Below, piece by piece: positions 44,108 to 56,340 of a stretch of DNA of 64,000 nucleotides (positions are counted from its first letter, which is position 1; every line of letters starts with the position of its first letter). The position numbers were made by a program, and so were the translations under genes. The notes beneath the pieces are model-generated. The model worked only from the letters and a program-made list of their open reading frames with translations, did not search any database and was not told where the DNA came from. The DNA is taken from contig NZ_CP160328.2 of NCBI RefSeq assembly GCF_040741455.2, positions 1,426,001 through 1,490,000 of the forward strand, in the 5' to 3' direction. The stretch comes from Snodgrassella alvi (GTDB lineage: Bacteria > Pseudomonadota > Gammaproteobacteria > Burkholderiales > Neisseriaceae).

Positions 44108-44112
44108 GTTTT

Positions 44113-44687
44113 AATTCTGGTTAATCTTGTTAAAAATAATGCAATCCATGATAGTGGCAATTTAATGATTATTAACTAAAATAATCAATAATTTTTTACT
44201 CATATGCCATAAACAACATGAGCTAATTCACAATATTAGCGTTAACTGTAAACTGAATCATTTTCAGGCAATCAAGAATTTCATAATTAAAAAATGATAA
44301 AAAGATATTTACACGGTTTGTATTTAGTATAAGCAGGAAACCATCTATGTGAATCTACTGGTTGAATAATATGAATAAAACTATTTCTGGCAATTCATTT
44401 TAGTTTTTTATATACGCAAGCTTAGTTGTTACAAAATGAATATCTAATTGTTATCAGCAACAACCAAATACTTCCATTTATCATATAGACAGTCAGCCAA
44501 AGCACTATAAACAAAACTGTCATTCAGGTAATGCATTTCCTGCTTATGTGTAACGCAGCCAGTATAGAATAAACTGAATACATACCAATAGACATTACCG
44601 AACCCCACTGTCGAACCTTTTTATACTTATCTATGTGCAGCCGTTTTGCTGCAATTTTTATGATAATCATGGAAAACCCATAAAGAA
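44113..44687. other. AT-rich intergenic region between two converging units
   Basis: About 575 bp between terminators of the patatin gene and metE. I see no coding sequence, RNA or repeat. It also marks where the strand composition changes (see findings). Confidence 0.4.
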
Positions 44688-44712
44688 AACCGCCCCGATA
44701 AACGAGGCGGTT
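44688..44712 (-). terminator. Terminator of metE
   Basis: Stem AACCGCC/GGCGGTT extended by a G-U and a C-G pair, followed leftwards by TTCTTTAT. Confidence 0.78.
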
Positions 44713-44736
44713 GGATAATATGATACTGAATCAATT

Positions 44737-47010
44737 TTAGGCTTTCAGTTCAGCACGCAGTTTTTTAGTCACTTTTACCATCACTTCTAAAGCTGCCGTG
44801 GTTTCCGGCCAGCCACGGGTTTTCAGACCACAGTCTGGATTTACCCACAAGCGTCGTTGGTCGATAACTTTCAGTGCTTTGCGCAGCAGATGCTCCACTT
44901 CAGCTTCAGTAGGTACGCGCGGGCTGTGGATATCATATACGCCGGGGCCTATATCGTTTGGATAGCTGAATTTCACAAAGGCATCGAGCAATTCCATATC
45001 AGAACGTGAGGTTTCGATGGTAATAACATCAGCATCCATGCTGGCAATTGCTGGCAGAATATCATTGAATTCTGAATAGCACATATGGGTATGAATCTGT
45101 GTACTGTCGTCGGCATCGGTAGACGTCAGGCGGAAAGATTCACACGCCCAATCCAGATATTCATCCCATTGCGCACGTTTCAGCGGCAAAGCTTCGCGAA
45201 TAGCCGGTTCATCAATCTGAATGACGCGGATGCCGGCTTTTTCCAGATCCAGCACTTCATCGTTTAAGGCCAGAGCAATCTGTTTGCACACCAAGCTCAA
45301 TGGTACGTCATTGCGCACGAAACTCCATTTCATCATGGTTACCGGACCGGTCAGCATACCTTTCATCGGCCGTTTGGTTAGCGACTGAGCATAGGCAGAC
45401 CACGCTACGGTCATGGCTTTCGGGCGGGCGACATCACCAAAGATAATCGGCGGTTTTACACAGCGGGAACCATAGCTTTGTACCCAGCCATACTGAGTAA
45501 AGCAGTAGCCATCCAGCTGCTCACCAAAGTATTCCACCATGTCATTGCGTTCGGCTTCACCGTGCACCAATACATCGATATCCAGTTTTTCCTGCTGCTC
45601 AACACAGTAGGCGATATCTTTTTTCATTGCAGCTTCATAATCAGCGGCACTCAGCTCACCTTTTTTGAAAGCCGCACGTGCCTGCCGGATTTCTTGAGTT
45701 TGCGGGAAGGAACCAATGGTTGTAGTGGGCAACAACGGCAGCTTCATCCACGCCTGCTGCTTCTCAATCCGCTCTGCAAACGGGCTATGACGTTGGTCAG
45801 CATGAGCACGCAAATTAGCTACACGCGCAGCAACCTGATCGTTATGAATCAGTTTACTGGTCTTACGTCCGGCAGCAGCAGCATCAGAAGCAGCTAGAGC
45901 TTCCTGTACCGTGTCCTTACCATGTGCCAGAGCTTGTTTGATAATACCCAGCTCTTGTAATTTCTGGGCGGCAAAGGCCAGCCAGTTTTTGATTTCTGGG
46001 TTAAGTTTCTCTTCTACATTCAAATCCTGCGGGCTATGCAGCAATGAGCAGCTCGGTGCAATCCACAGATTGTTGCCCAACTGAGTGGCTACCGGTGCCA
46101 GCAAATCGATTACTTCACGCAGATTGGCACGCCATACGTTGCGGCCATCAATCAGGCCAACGGACAGAACTTTGTTTTCTGGCCATACATTGGCAAACTC
46201 GGCCAGCTGCTCGGGTGCACGGACACAGTCAATGTGTACACCATTTACAGGCAAATTTTTGAGTAAGTTCAGGTGTTCGGCCACACTTCCAAAATAAGTA
46301 CCGATGATAATGCGGGTACCAGTAATAGCCAGCTCCTGATAGGTAGGTGCAAACGCATCCAGCCATTCACGCGCAATGTCCACAGCCAGAATCGGTTCAT
46401 CAATCTGTATCCAGTCCACACCGGCATTGGCCAGTTCACGCAGCAATTTCTGATATTCAGGCAACAGACGTGGTAGCAGTTCCAAACGGTTATGACCGGC
46501 ATCTTTTTCCTTACCCAGCCACAGCAACGTCAGCGGACCTACCAGCGTCGGTTTGATATCGTGGCCAGTGGCTTTGGCTTCTTCGATCTGTGCAATCAGA
46601 TTGGCGGCATTGGCTTTAAAGCTGGTGTCCTGATGCCATTCCGGCACAATATAGTGGTAGTTGGTATCAAACCATTTGGTCATTTCCATAGCCACCTGAG
46701 TGGCATTACCGCGAGCAAGCTCAAAATACTGGCTAAGAGTAAGCGTGGCCGCATCAAACCCAAAACGAGCCGGAATAGCGCCAAGCGCACACAGAGTATC
46801 CAGCACATGGTCATAATAAGAAAAATCACCAACCGGCAGCAGGTCAGCGCCAGCCGCTATCTGAGTAGCCCAGTTTCTCTGACGAATATCCGCGGCGGTC
46901 TGCCGCAGCTCAGCCTCACTTTTGCTGCCTTTCCAAAACGCTTCAACAGCAAATTTGAGTTCGCGTTTAGCGCCAACACGCGGATAACCGGATAAATGGA
47001 ATGTATTCAT
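44737..47010 (-). CDS. metE: Cobalamin-independent methionine synthase (MetE)
   Basis: A 757-residue enzyme that transfers methyl from methyl-tetrahydropteroyl-triglutamate to homocysteine. The duplicated barrel begins [20 protein letters not shown]. The catalytic C-terminal half has [13 protein letters not shown] and the zinc site: HMCYSEF (His and Cys) and [11 protein letters not shown] (Cys), with the acidic ligand between them. The length equals E. coli MetE (753). It is divergent from metR, its usual LysR-type activator. The terminator lies 25 nt past the stop. Confidence 0.97.
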   Translation of the reverse strand: MNTFHLSGYPRVGAKRELKFAVEAFWKGSKSEAELRQTAADIRQRNWATQIAAGADLLPVGDFSYYDHVLDTLCALGAIPARFGFDAATLTLSQYFELARGNATQVAMEMTKWFDTNYHYIVPEWHQDTSFKANAANLIAQIEEAKATGHDIKPTLVGPLTLLWLGKEKDAGHNRLELLPRLLPEYQKLLRELANAGVDWIQIDEPILAVDIAREWLDAFAPTYQELAITGTRIIIGTYFGSVAEHLNLLKNLPVNGVHIDCVRAPEQLAEFANVWPENKVLSVGLIDGRNVWRANLREVIDLLAPVATQLGNNLWIAPSCSLLHSPQDLNVEEKLNPEIKNWLAFAAQKLQELGIIKQALAHGKDTVQEALAASDAAAAGRKTSKLIHNDQVAARVANLRAHADQRHSPFAERIEKQQAWMKLPLLPTTTIGSFPQTQEIRQARAAFKKGELSAADYEAAMKKDIAYCVEQQEKLDIDVLVHGEAERNDMVEYFGEQLDGYCFTQYGWVQSYGSRCVKPPIIFGDVARPKAMTVAWSAYAQSLTKRPMKGMLTGPVTMMKWSFVRNDVPLSLVCKQIALALNDEVLDLEKAGIRVIQIDEPAIREALPLKRAQWDEYLDWACESFRLTSTDADDSTQIHTHMCYSEFNDILPAIASMDADVITIETSRSDMELLDAFVKFSYPNDIGPGVYDIHSPRVPTEAEVEHLLRKALKVIDQRRLWVNPDCGLKTRGWPETTAALEVMVKVTKKLRAELKA

Positions 47011-47311
47011 AAGTGTTTCTCCCTATTTGTGAAAAATAAATTTCGATAATAGTCAGTGTGCGGTAGTTAAGACATGACGACAAGCGATAAATTTTGCAGT
47101 TCTACATGAAAAATTTTAATATACCAATCAGACACTATGCAGTACGAGAATATGATAAGGTATGTAAGTGTATAGTACGAAAACAGATAAATGGCTATTC
47201 GAAGAGAAATAATCAGCATAGCCATATCACTCTTAATTAATAAACAAAACGATTGTTTATGAATTTTTTAACTTGTATTCGTGGTTAAAATGATCATTAA
47301 AGGCGGAAAAT
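47011..47311. promoter_or_regulatory. Divergent metE/metR control region
   Basis: Expected to hold both promoters. A partial MetR-type site TGAA-N5-TTAA lies at 47107-47119 (one mismatch from TGAA-N5-TTCA). An 8-bp inverted repeat ATGGCTAT/ATAGCCAT spans 47191-47225. No complete MetR consensus is seen. Confidence 0.4.
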
Positions 47312-48244
47312 ATGGAGTCGATTATTGAGCTGCGTCATTTACGCACTTTGCTAGCTCTCGAAGAAACCGGAAGTGTTTCCATGGCAGCCAAGCGAGTATT
47401 TCTGACCCAGTCTGCGCTATCACATCAAATACGGGTGCTAGAACAGTTTTACGGCACACCACTCTTTGAACGCAAATCCAGCCCCATTCACTTTACACCC
47501 GTAGGCGAACGCCTACTGCAACTGGCGCGCGAAATCACGCCTCTGGTCACCGTAGCTGAGCTGGATATGGCGCAGATTATTGAAGGCGAAGCAGGGGAGC
47601 TGCGCGTGGCTGTGGAATGCCACACCTGTTTCGACTGGCTGATGCCAGCCATGGATGCGTTCCGGCCGCTGTGGCCGAAAGTGGAGTTAGACATCGTGTC
47701 TGGTTTTCAGGCCGATCCGGTTGGATTACTGCTGACCCATCGTGCCGATCTGGCCATTGTGTCTGAATATGCACCTCAACCAGGAATTCTTTTTCAGCCT
47801 TTATTTGCCTATGAAATGGTGGGAATTTGCGCCAAAGACCATCCACTGGCCGCCAAAAGTGTCTGGCATGCGCAGGACTTCACCGACGAAACACTGATTA
47901 CCTATCCAGTACCGGACGATATGCTGGATTTAATCCGCAAAGTATTGAAACCAGCAGGCGTACAGCCCGCACGCCGCAACAGCGAATTAACTATTGCCAT
48001 CATCCAGCTGGTTTCAAGCCGGCGTGGTATAGCAGCTTTGCCATATTGGACGGTGATGCCCTATCTGGAGAAAGGTTACGTGGTGGCACGCCAGATTGGC
48101 GACATTCCATTGCAAAGTGAGCTGTATGCAGCAATGCGCGAATCAGACCACAGCAAAAGCTATCTGGATAGTTTCTGCCAAATTGTGCGTGAGCGCAGTT
48201 TCGCCGATTTACCCGGTCTTAGCCCACTGAGCACCCCCGATTAA
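47312..48244 (+). CDS. metR: LysR-family transcriptional activator MetR
   Basis: A 310-residue LysR regulator. Residues 1-65 hold the winged HTH (IELRHLRTLLALEETGSVSM, and TQSALSHQIRVLE), and the rest is the periplasmic-binding-like effector domain. Its place divergent to metE, and its start MESIIELRHLRTL, match MetR, which activates metE with homocysteine as co-effector. SD AGGCGG sits 8 nt before ATG 47312. No clear terminator follows. Confidence 0.93.
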   Translation: MESIIELRHLRTLLALEETGSVSMAAKRVFLTQSALSHQIRVLEQFYGTPLFERKSSPIHFTPVGERLLQLAREITPLVTVAELDMAQIIEGEAGELRVAVECHTCFDWLMPAMDAFRPLWPKVELDIVSGFQADPVGLLLTHRADLAIVSEYAPQPGILFQPLFAYEMVGICAKDHPLAAKSVWHAQDFTDETLITYPVPDDMLDLIRKVLKPAGVQPARRNSELTIAIIQLVSSRRGIAALPYWTVMPYLEKGYVVARQIGDIPLQSELYAAMRESDHSKSYLDSFCQIVRERSFADLPGLSPLSTPD

Positions 48245-48729
48245 TTTCCAACGACACAGACAATTTACCTTGGGAGTGGTTCGACAGTTGTAAAAAATGT
48301 TGGCAGCTTGCCGCATCTGAAGCGAATCCCAAAGTAGATACAATACCAATTATATTCATGTCTGCGAAAACCAGATAAGCACTCATGATTTCCATCTGCG
48401 CTAAACTGGTAGTGAATAAATAACGGCGACCGGAGTGGCACCGCTACAAGTTATCTGAAGAAGGATAGAAACAGTCTGAGCAGGATACGGTTCTAGCTGC
48501 AGGTGAAGACATGTTCACAGTTTGTTTGTGTACATACACTGAATGCCAGAAAAAAGCAGAGTTTTTTTCCAAAAAGCACGGTTTTCACCTACCGGTATTT
48601 ACCTTTATAGAATTTTCCTGTTTAAACGTTCAATTAAAGCTGATTATTCCTGTTCACAGAAACTGTTAATAATCCATTAACATATTTTTCCTTGCGATTT
48701 TTCAGCCTCAATCGGCTACAATAAGCGCT
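48245..48729. other. Unassigned intergenic region before uvrD
   Basis: About 485 bp. Composition is closer to coding than other gaps, but all six frames are broken and I recognise no family. It could hold a decayed gene; I cannot support one. Confidence 0.35.
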
Positions 48730-50949
48730 ATGGAAATTCTATCTTCTTCCGGTTTACTGACCGGCCTCAATAGTGAACAATTAGCCGCCGTCACTTGGCC
48801 GGCGCAGCCTGCTTTGGTGCTGGCCGGCGCCGGCAGTGGCAAAACAAGGGTACTTACCACCCGTATTGCTTGGTTATTACAAACAGGCCAAGCCAGTGTC
48901 CACAGCATACTGGCTGTGACCTTCACCAATAAAGCAGCCAAAGAAATGCAATTGCGCCTAAGCGCCCTGTTACCAGTATCAGTACGCGCCATGTGGCTGG
49001 GTACCTTCCATGGTCTGTGCCATCGTTTTCTGCGCCTGCATTATCAAGAAGCCGGCCTGCCGAAAACGTTTCAGATTCTGGACATGGGTGACCAGCTATC
49101 TGTGATTAAGCGCTTGCTCAAACAACTCAATATTTCTGATGAAATTATTGCTCCGCGTAGCCTGCAAGGATTCATCAATGCTCAGAAAGAAAACGGTTTG
49201 CGTGCCTCCCAGCTAAGCGCACGCGACCCGCATGAGCGGCAAATGATTGAATGCTACGCTGCCTATGACAGCCTGTGCCAGAATGAAGGTGTAGTGGATT
49301 TTGCCGAGCTGATGCTGCGCAGTTACGAAATTCTGCAAAATAATGATGTACTACGGAGCCATTATCAAAACCGCTTTAACCATGTACTCATTGATGAATT
49401 TCAGGACACCAACAAACTTCAGTATGCATGGTTAAAACTGCTTGCCGGAAAACAAGCAGCGTTTTTCGCAGTCGGCGACGATGATCAGAGTATTTATCGC
49501 TTCCGCGGAGCCGAAGTAGCCAATATGACCCGCTTTCTGCATGAATTTAACGTGAGCGAACCCATTCGGCTGGAACAAAATTACCGCTCCGTTGGTAACA
49601 TTCTTACCGCAGCCAACGCCGTGATTGCGCATAATGCCAGCCGTCTGGGAAAAAATCTGCGTACCGAAGCAGGCACCGGAGAAAAAATTCGCGTCTTACA
49701 AGCGATAAATGATATAGAAGAAGCTCAATTTGTTGTCGATGAAGTAAAAGCTTTGCATCGTGAAGGACTAGACTATATACAGATGGCAATACTGTATCGC
49801 AGCAATGCTCAATCGCGTGTACTGGAACAAGCCTTATTTCGCGCCGGTATTCCCTACAAAATCTATGGCGGTTTGCGTTTTTATGAACGGCAGGAAATCA
49901 AAAATGCACTGGCATATCTGCGGCTGGCCGTCAATCCCGATGATGATAACGCACTTTTGCGCATCATCAATGTACCCACTCGCGGAATCGGCGCCCGCAG
50001 CATTGAAAATATTCAGGCAGCAGCCAACGAAGCCAATACCTCACTATGGCAGGCTGCTACCAATCTGGCGTCCAAAAACAGCAAAATTGCCGCTTTTGTG
50101 CGTCTGATAGAAAATCTTCAGCTTCAAGCTACGCAGATTTCCCTGCCGGAAATCATGGCTGCTGCCATCTACGACAGCGGGCTGATGGAATATTACCGTA
50201 CCCAAAAAGGCGAGCAGCAGGAACGCATCAACAATCTAGAAGAACTTCTCAATGCAGCCGTAGCATTCAAGCCACAAGAATCAGGATTTGAATTTGAATC
50301 CGACTATGACCCAAACGACCCATTATTCGCAGTATTGTCATTTCTAAGCACCGCCTCACTCGAAGCAGGCGAACATCAGGCTGGGCAGGGCGAGGATGCT
50401 TTGCAATTAATGACAGTTCATGCGGCTAAAGGTCTCGAATTTGACGGGGTTTTTCTTACTGGACTGGAAGAAGGCCTGTTTCCGAGCGAATACAGTATGG
50501 CTGAGCGCGACGGACTGGAAGAAGAGCGGCGTCTCATGTATGTCGCCATCACCCGAGCACGTAAACGCTTGTATCTAACCATGGCCGAGCAACGGCTACT
50601 ACACGGACAGACTCACTTTGCCTTACCATCACGCTTTGTGGATGAAATACCCGAAGCAGTACTGCAATACCTGTCAGCACACAAAAACTCTTTGATAGCC
50701 AGACAGCAGAGCACACAGCGCACCAATCCATTTCATAGCCGCAGCAAACTGGCTGAAACACAAGCCAGCCCAGATTTCGACGGCTTCCAGCTGGGGCAGA
50801 ATGTGCATCACGAGCGTTTCGGTACCGGCGTCATTATCGATGCCACACACAAAGCAGAAGGCGCGCGTCTGACCATAAACTTCGGCAAACAGGGAATCAA
50901 AGAGCTAGATACCGTATTTGCCAAAGACAAACTGACCATTATTTCTTAA
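48730..50949 (+). CDS. uvrD: DNA helicase II (UvrD)
   Basis: A 739-residue superfamily 1A 3'-5' helicase used in nucleotide excision and mismatch repair. Motifs in order: LNSEQLAAV (Q motif), AGAGSGKTRVL (I), AVTFTNKAAKEM (Ia), LIDEFQDTN (II), GDDDQSIYRFRGAE (III), LEQNYRS (IV), MTVHAAKGLEFDGVFLTGLE (V) and VAITRARKRL (VI). The C-terminal segment HHERFGTGVIIDA and GIKELD resembles the UvrD tail that binds RNA polymerase. A HIT gene follows after 53 nt. Confidence 0.95.
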   Translation: MEILSSSGLLTGLNSEQLAAVTWPAQPALVLAGAGSGKTRVLTTRIAWLLQTGQASVHSILAVTFTNKAAKEMQLRLSALLPVSVRAMWLGTFHGLCHRFLRLHYQEAGLPKTFQILDMGDQLSVIKRLLKQLNISDEIIAPRSLQGFINAQKENGLRASQLSARDPHERQMIECYAAYDSLCQNEGVVDFAELMLRSYEILQNNDVLRSHYQNRFNHVLIDEFQDTNKLQYAWLKLLAGKQAAFFAVGDDDQSIYRFRGAEVANMTRFLHEFNVSEPIRLEQNYRSVGNILTAANAVIAHNASRLGKNLRTEAGTGEKIRVLQAINDIEEAQFVVDEVKALHREGLDYIQMAILYRSNAQSRVLEQALFRAGIPYKIYGGLRFYERQEIKNALAYLRLAVNPDDDNALLRIINVPTRGIGARSIENIQAAANEANTSLWQAATNLASKNSKIAAFVRLIENLQLQATQISLPEIMAAAIYDSGLMEYYRTQKGEQQERINNLEELLNAAVAFKPQESGFEFESDYDPNDPLFAVLSFLSTASLEAGEHQAGQGEDALQLMTVHAAKGLEFDGVFLTGLEEGLFPSEYSMAERDGLEEERRLMYVAITRARKRLYLTMAEQRLLHGQTHFALPSRFVDEIPEAVLQYLSAHKNSLIARQQSTQRTNPFHSRSKLAETQASPDFDGFQLGQNVHHERFGTGVIIDATHKAEGARLTINFGKQGIKELDTVFAKDKLTIIS

Positions 50950-51002
50950 ACCGTTACTCAGGTTACGCCAAACAAACCGACACACCAGAGAGGAGACCCA
51001 TT

Positions 51003-51422
51003 ATGCAGCAGTACGACCAAAATAACATCTTCGCCCGAATCATCCGTGGCGAAATTCCTTGTCATAAAGTATATGAAGACGCACAAACACTGGCCTTTAT
51101 GGATGTGATGCCGCAGGCGCGCGGCCATGTACTGGTGATTCCGAAATGCGAAGCGGTAGAGTTAACCGACATGCCAGACGATTATCTACAAGCAGTATTC
51201 AATGCAGCCAGAAAAATCATCAGTGCCCAACGTAAAGTGTTACACCGTGATGGCGTTGTTCAGTTGCAGCTGTCCGGTGAGCAGGCTGGCCAATCTGTGT
51301 TTCACTATCATATTCATTTAATTCCCGGCCACATCCATGAACTTGCCAAGCATGAAAGCACACAGGCCGATCAGGCAGAGCTGGCACAGTTGGCCGCGCA
51401 GCTACGCGGTGAACTGGAATGA
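51003..51422 (+). CDS. HIT-family nucleotide hydrolase (HinT-like)
   Basis: A 139-residue histidine-triad protein. FARIIRGEIPCHKVYED at the start and the triad FHYHIHLIPG near the end fit the Hint/HIT subgroup, which hydrolyses AMP-linked phosphoramidates. A strong SD (GAGAGGAGA) lies before ATG 51003. It follows uvrD in the same direction and may share its transcript. Two perfect DnaA boxes lie just downstream. Confidence 0.92.
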   Translation: MQQYDQNNIFARIIRGEIPCHKVYEDAQTLAFMDVMPQARGHVLVIPKCEAVELTDMPDDYLQAVFNAARKIISAQRKVLHRDGVVQLQLSGEQAGQSVFHYHIHLIPGHIHELAKHESTQADQAELAQLAAQLRGELE

Positions 51423-51443
51423 AACTTCAGTTTGATACAACAA

Positions 51444-51464
51444 TTATCCACAGAATTATCCACA
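51444..51464. promoter_or_regulatory. Tandem DnaA boxes
   Basis: Two perfect TTATCCACA boxes at 51444-51452 and 51456-51464, same direction, 3 bp apart. A relaxed box TTGTCCACA follows at 51564-51572 in AT-rich DNA. Such spacing suits cooperative DnaA binding; no dnaA or dnaN gene is in the window. Confidence 0.65.
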
Positions 51465-51602
51465 GATAATCAACTTAATAATATAAGTGAAAAATAAATT
51501 AACCCTTTATTTATAAGGATTTCAGAACCAAAGCTAAATTTTATTCAGACAAATACATTAAATTTGTCCACAATATATTTACCCAGACTGCCACCTTTCC
51601 AC

Positions 51603-51634
51603 ATCGCTTCTGTAGAAAATCATACAGAAGCGAT
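51603..51634 (+). terminator. Rightward terminator downstream of HIT gene
   Basis: Perfect 12-bp stem ATCGCTTCTGTA/TACAGAAGCGAT with an 8-nt loop, then TTTTTA. It lies about 180 nt after the HIT stop and ends that unit. Confidence 0.85.
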
Positions 51635-51851
51635 TTTTTACTTGGAGCTATATCAAACAGATTGCCTGTTGAGATTCAGCTTAATCAGCTTTGGCTCTTC
51701 ATACCAGCCATAATCCGAGTATTTAGCAAACTTTAAACCGGCCAAACACCGACTAACCTTTTTCCCGAACAAGAAAACGACACCACTCAAATTAAAGCAT
51801 ACTGCCTACCGGCTCAGCCTTAAACAGCCTGATTCTTGGCCAAATACAACA

Positions 51852-51885
51852 AAAGCCCGCTGATTTCATACCATCAGCGGGCTTT
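51852..51885 (-). terminator. Terminator of dnaJ
   Basis: Perfect 13-bp stem AAAGCCCGCTGAT/ATCAGCGGGCTTT, 8-nt loop, then TTTTG leftwards; about 70 nt past the dnaJ stop. Confidence 0.85.
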
Positions 51886-51957
51886 AACGTTGCATAACCA
51901 ATGTTGATTATTTATCTGTCTGGACTAAACTTTTCTAAACCATTCTTTCATCACAGC

Positions 51958-53100
<1,143 letters not shown>

Positions 53101-53344
53101 TCAGTACAACAGGTTGCCTGAAAAAAAACCGGATAATAGAAATGCAGCCCATATATGGGCTGCATCTATAAAAACAAGATATTAAAACAAAGTTAATTCC
53201 AGCTGAAGCAAAAAGGCCGGTTAACGCCGGCACCAACAAGCACAGACAAACACCATAACAACGATTGCGAATAATCTAAACCAATCGGCATCTGTATCCG
53301 CATCCAATAGCTGAATCGGCTTGATACAAAACTCATTTATTCCC

Positions 53345-55219
53345 TCAGGCACCGTTCTGGGGCAACAAAGCATTGATATAATTTAGTCCCACACTCACCT
53401 GCACAAGGTCTACACCAGTTATCGCTACTTTCATCCTGCTTTTAGGCAAAGCATCAACAGGTATCCCGCTCACTCTGCTCACCAATGGCAAACCCTCTAT
53501 CCGCACCAAATCATCGCGGATTAACTGTGCATTCAATTCCTGCAAATGCTCCTGCTGAATATAAATCAGACTCCAGTATGCCTCCATATGGCGCTGAAAA
53601 TCATTATAGGTAGCATAAGTAGATTCAAAATCCCGCAATACCGCAAACAACATCGCATCCTGCGGCTCAAAGCGGGGAGAAGCATGCGGGTCAAGCAAAC
53701 TAATCAGCTGTTTTTGATTAATATAATCAGTGGCGCGACGCAGCGGTGAAGTAAACCATGCATAATGTTTCAGTCCCAGACCAATATGCGGCTCAGAATG
53801 CGTACTCATTCTTACCCGTCCCGTAGGCTGAACACGAAACAAACCCGCCATATCCGCAGCATCCAGCATCTGAGCCCAAGTACTGTTGGCAAAAATCATC
53901 AGCTCACTTACCAGCATATCAATTGGCGCACCTCGCTCGCGCACACAGATACGCACCTGATTACCCGCTTCCAGCTTAATACCGTAATCATACTGAGACG
54001 GGCGAGCCGGATCATATTTTCCGCGTGCCTGCATTCTGGCCACGGCAAAATCATACAGCCAGTTCATTTCTTGCTGATGCGGAAAAATCTCATCATCTGT
54101 GCGCATCTGTTGCGGCTGAAAGGCCTGCTCAATATGTTCAATACGTAAATTACGATCTACATAAACCGACTCAATACACGATTTACAATGCACAATCTCA
54201 AACTGAGGATTCACTTCAGCATATAGACTGATAGCCGGCCGGCTATCACCCTCATCCAAACTAAAAGCAGCTACCCAGTTATCCGGCAGCATCGTGATTT
54301 TTCCGCCCGGATAATAAACCGTACTTAGGCGTTCAAATATCAGCTTTTCCAGCGCCGAATCAGCATCAATGGCCAAGGAAGGTGCAGCAATGTGAATACC
54401 CACCAGCTTATTACCATTGGGCAGATCACGTACACTAAACGCATCATCTACCTCACTAGTATCCGCATCATCAATCGAAAATGCCCGCACCGCCTCATCA
54501 GCAACAGGTAAATTGCCAATATCCGGCAACGGATAATCTCCGCATGCCACCCCATCAGGAAACTCGGCAAGTAGAAAACCATCCAGAAAGTAGTCCGGCA
54601 GCGCAGGCACAGCACCTACACTCTGCATCAGCGCAAACAAAGATATTTTTTTCTGCTCAGCGGCTTTTATCACCGCCTTATAACTCAAACTTTGCTTATC
54701 AGGCGCGTGCAAAATCATCTTTGCATCAGCAGCAATAGCAGCAGGGAGGTGGCCGGCAAGCAATTCTTCAATCCAGCCATTAATTTGTTCTTCCTGCTGT
54801 TTGCGCCGTTCAATCGCCGCCAAAGCCTGCTGCAAAGTTTCTGCCGGTGCAGCCTTAAACACCCCTTTATTCTTCTTATAAAAGTACATAGGTGCCGCAT
54901 AGAGCGCCATTAAAACCGCAGCAAGTTCAACCTGACCACTATTACTACCGAAATATTCAGAAGCAGCCTCGGCTGCCGTAAATTCAGCTTCTACACCCAC
55001 AGCTTCCCACAACAGGCCGATATCAATACCGGCGGCGGCAGCACTGGCCTGCTGTAAAAACTGCGCAGCATCACCCTCAAACACCAAAAAAACATGGCTG
55101 GATTTAATTTTTGCCCGTTTGCCATGCTGTGTATTCACCAGAAAAGTAGCCTCATTTTCCTGAACCACTTCGGCTACTTTAAACTGACCGGACTCCTCAT
55201 AAAAAATATGTTTACCCAT
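53345..55219 (-). CDS. RNB-domain ribonuclease (RNase II/R family)
   Basis: A 624-residue exoribonuclease. The N-terminus (about 1-230) is unlike classical cold-shock domains of E. coli RNase II and is Ala/Gln-rich. The RNB core begins near SIDDADTSEVDDAFSV, which holds the catalytic aspartates, then GGKITMLPDN, and ends at SPLRRATDYINQKQL. A short C-terminal S1-like part follows (about 560-620). This is the shorter neisserial-type RNB enzyme. It should degrade single-stranded RNA 3' to 5' with magnesium. The gene stands alone, facing an 890-bp AT-rich gap. Confidence 0.9.
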   Translation of the reverse strand: MGKHIFYEESGQFKVAEVVQENEATFLVNTQHGKRAKIKSSHVFLVFEGDAAQFLQQASAAAAGIDIGLLWEAVGVEAEFTAAEAASEYFGSNSGQVELAAVLMALYAAPMYFYKKNKGVFKAAPAETLQQALAAIERRKQQEEQINGWIEELLAGHLPAAIAADAKMILHAPDKQSLSYKAVIKAAEQKKISLFALMQSVGAVPALPDYFLDGFLLAEFPDGVACGDYPLPDIGNLPVADEAVRAFSIDDADTSEVDDAFSVRDLPNGNKLVGIHIAAPSLAIDADSALEKLIFERLSTVYYPGGKITMLPDNWVAAFSLDEGDSRPAISLYAEVNPQFEIVHCKSCIESVYVDRNLRIEHIEQAFQPQQMRTDDEIFPHQQEMNWLYDFAVARMQARGKYDPARPSQYDYGIKLEAGNQVRICVRERGAPIDMLVSELMIFANSTWAQMLDAADMAGLFRVQPTGRVRMSTHSEPHIGLGLKHYAWFTSPLRRATDYINQKQLISLLDPHASPRFEPQDAMLFAVLRDFESTYATYNDFQRHMEAYWSLIYIQQEHLQELNAQLIRDDLVRIEGLPLVSRVSGIPVDALPKSRMKVAITGVDLVQVSVGLNYINALLPQNGA

Positions 55220-56109
55220 AACGCCTACTTAAACCTAAGAAACTACCCAAGCAACCTGTAAAAACGATTCAGAAAACAGCATTTATTCGATTATAAACAA
55301 ATAGACTGACATCCAGCTTACACAGAAACCACCATAGTATTAACCTATAGACATATCAGCATGAATAGCCCGCCAATACTCCCCCTCAGGCATTTCTGTT
55401 ATACATAAATTTAATTATTAAAACATACAAATTAAATAGTTCCATGTTTTAATTTTTAAATAAAACAATCACCCCAAGTTAGCACAACATAATTATGCCT
55501 TAAACAATATTATGCTTTAAAACCAGTAAAATAAACAGCAAAAAAACACATTCCAGCAAACAAATTTCATCAAAACAAATAAAAATTATATAATTCCATA
55601 TAAATAATCTACACAATATTCATCTTTAAAAACGCTGAAATACTCTATCCGAGCTGCCCAGTCTTAGTGTGCCAGACATATTTATGCTATTAAAATAAAT
55701 ACTACGGGCCATACTTTACACCCATTCCTTCATTCAGCTCGTTTCCCTATTTTCAACCACCTTTAAAGCTTATGGCTGATAGAATTTATGAATATATAAA
55801 TAAAATTTATGAGCAGAATATTCGAATTCATACAAAACACATTCTTCAGTATATTCAATCCATGATTTAAAGCATCCATGAATCACAGCCAGACAACCAC
55901 ACCATACCACTTATTAATCAGAAAAAAGTTAACAAAAATTTATTAGTTTTATTAACAGCAATTCACAGCTCAGAAACATAATCTACCCGCAGTCGCATTA
56001 CACGACAAAACTTCAACCCTACTGCTATTCAGCCGACCACTGAGCATATCCACAGCAAGAGCACCACAGCCAGTGTTACAATATTCCCGATAATGTCTAA
56101 AGACCCCAC
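55220..56109. other. Large AT-rich intergenic region
   Basis: About 890 bp, one of the most AT-rich stretches of the window, between the RNB gene and xseB (divergent). It contains one near-match DnaA box (ATATCCACA, 56046-56054) and no gene, RNA or repeat that I can support. Confidence 0.4.
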
Positions 56110-56340
56110 ATGATGAAGAAAATCACACCCAAGAGCTATGAAGAAGCCATCCAGCAACTGGAAAAAATTACCGAATCAATGCAAAACAATGATCTGCCAT
56201 TAGAAGAAGCGTTAACCGCTTACGAGTATGGTCAGGAATTGGTGCAATACTGCCAGCAAAAACTGGCCGAAGTCGAACAAAAACTACAGGTATTGGACAA
56301 CGGCGAATTGAAGGAGCTGAAACTTGAAGCAGGGGAGTAA
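56110..56340 (+). CDS. xseB: Exodeoxyribonuclease VII small subunit (XseB)
   Basis: A 76-residue helical protein that forms the XseA-XseB nuclease. The motif [17 protein letters not shown], the [16 protein letters not shown] segment and the coiled C-terminus [12 protein letters not shown] are typical. Its end overlaps the ispA TTG start by 17 nt, the usual xseB-ispA order. Either of two adjacent ATGs (56110, 56113) may start it. Confidence 0.95.
   Translation: MMKKITPKSYEEAIQQLEKITESMQNNDLPLEEALTAYEYGQELVQYCQQKLAEVEQKLQVLDNGELKELKLEAGE

Noticed and set aside
47107-47119. Definite MetR operator
   Set aside because: The site has a mismatch in a conserved half-site, so it is only mentioned as a weak candidate.
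53108-53119. AGGTTGCCTGAA, resembling a Neisseriaceae DNA uptake sequence dialect
   Set aside because: Seen only once in 64 kb by eye; real uptake sequences occur about once per kb. The classical GCCGTCTGAA was not found either.
55220-56109. AT-rich 890-bp gap as a replication origin
   Set aside because: Only one imperfect DnaA box, no repeated AT-rich unwinding elements and no dnaA/dnaN nearby.
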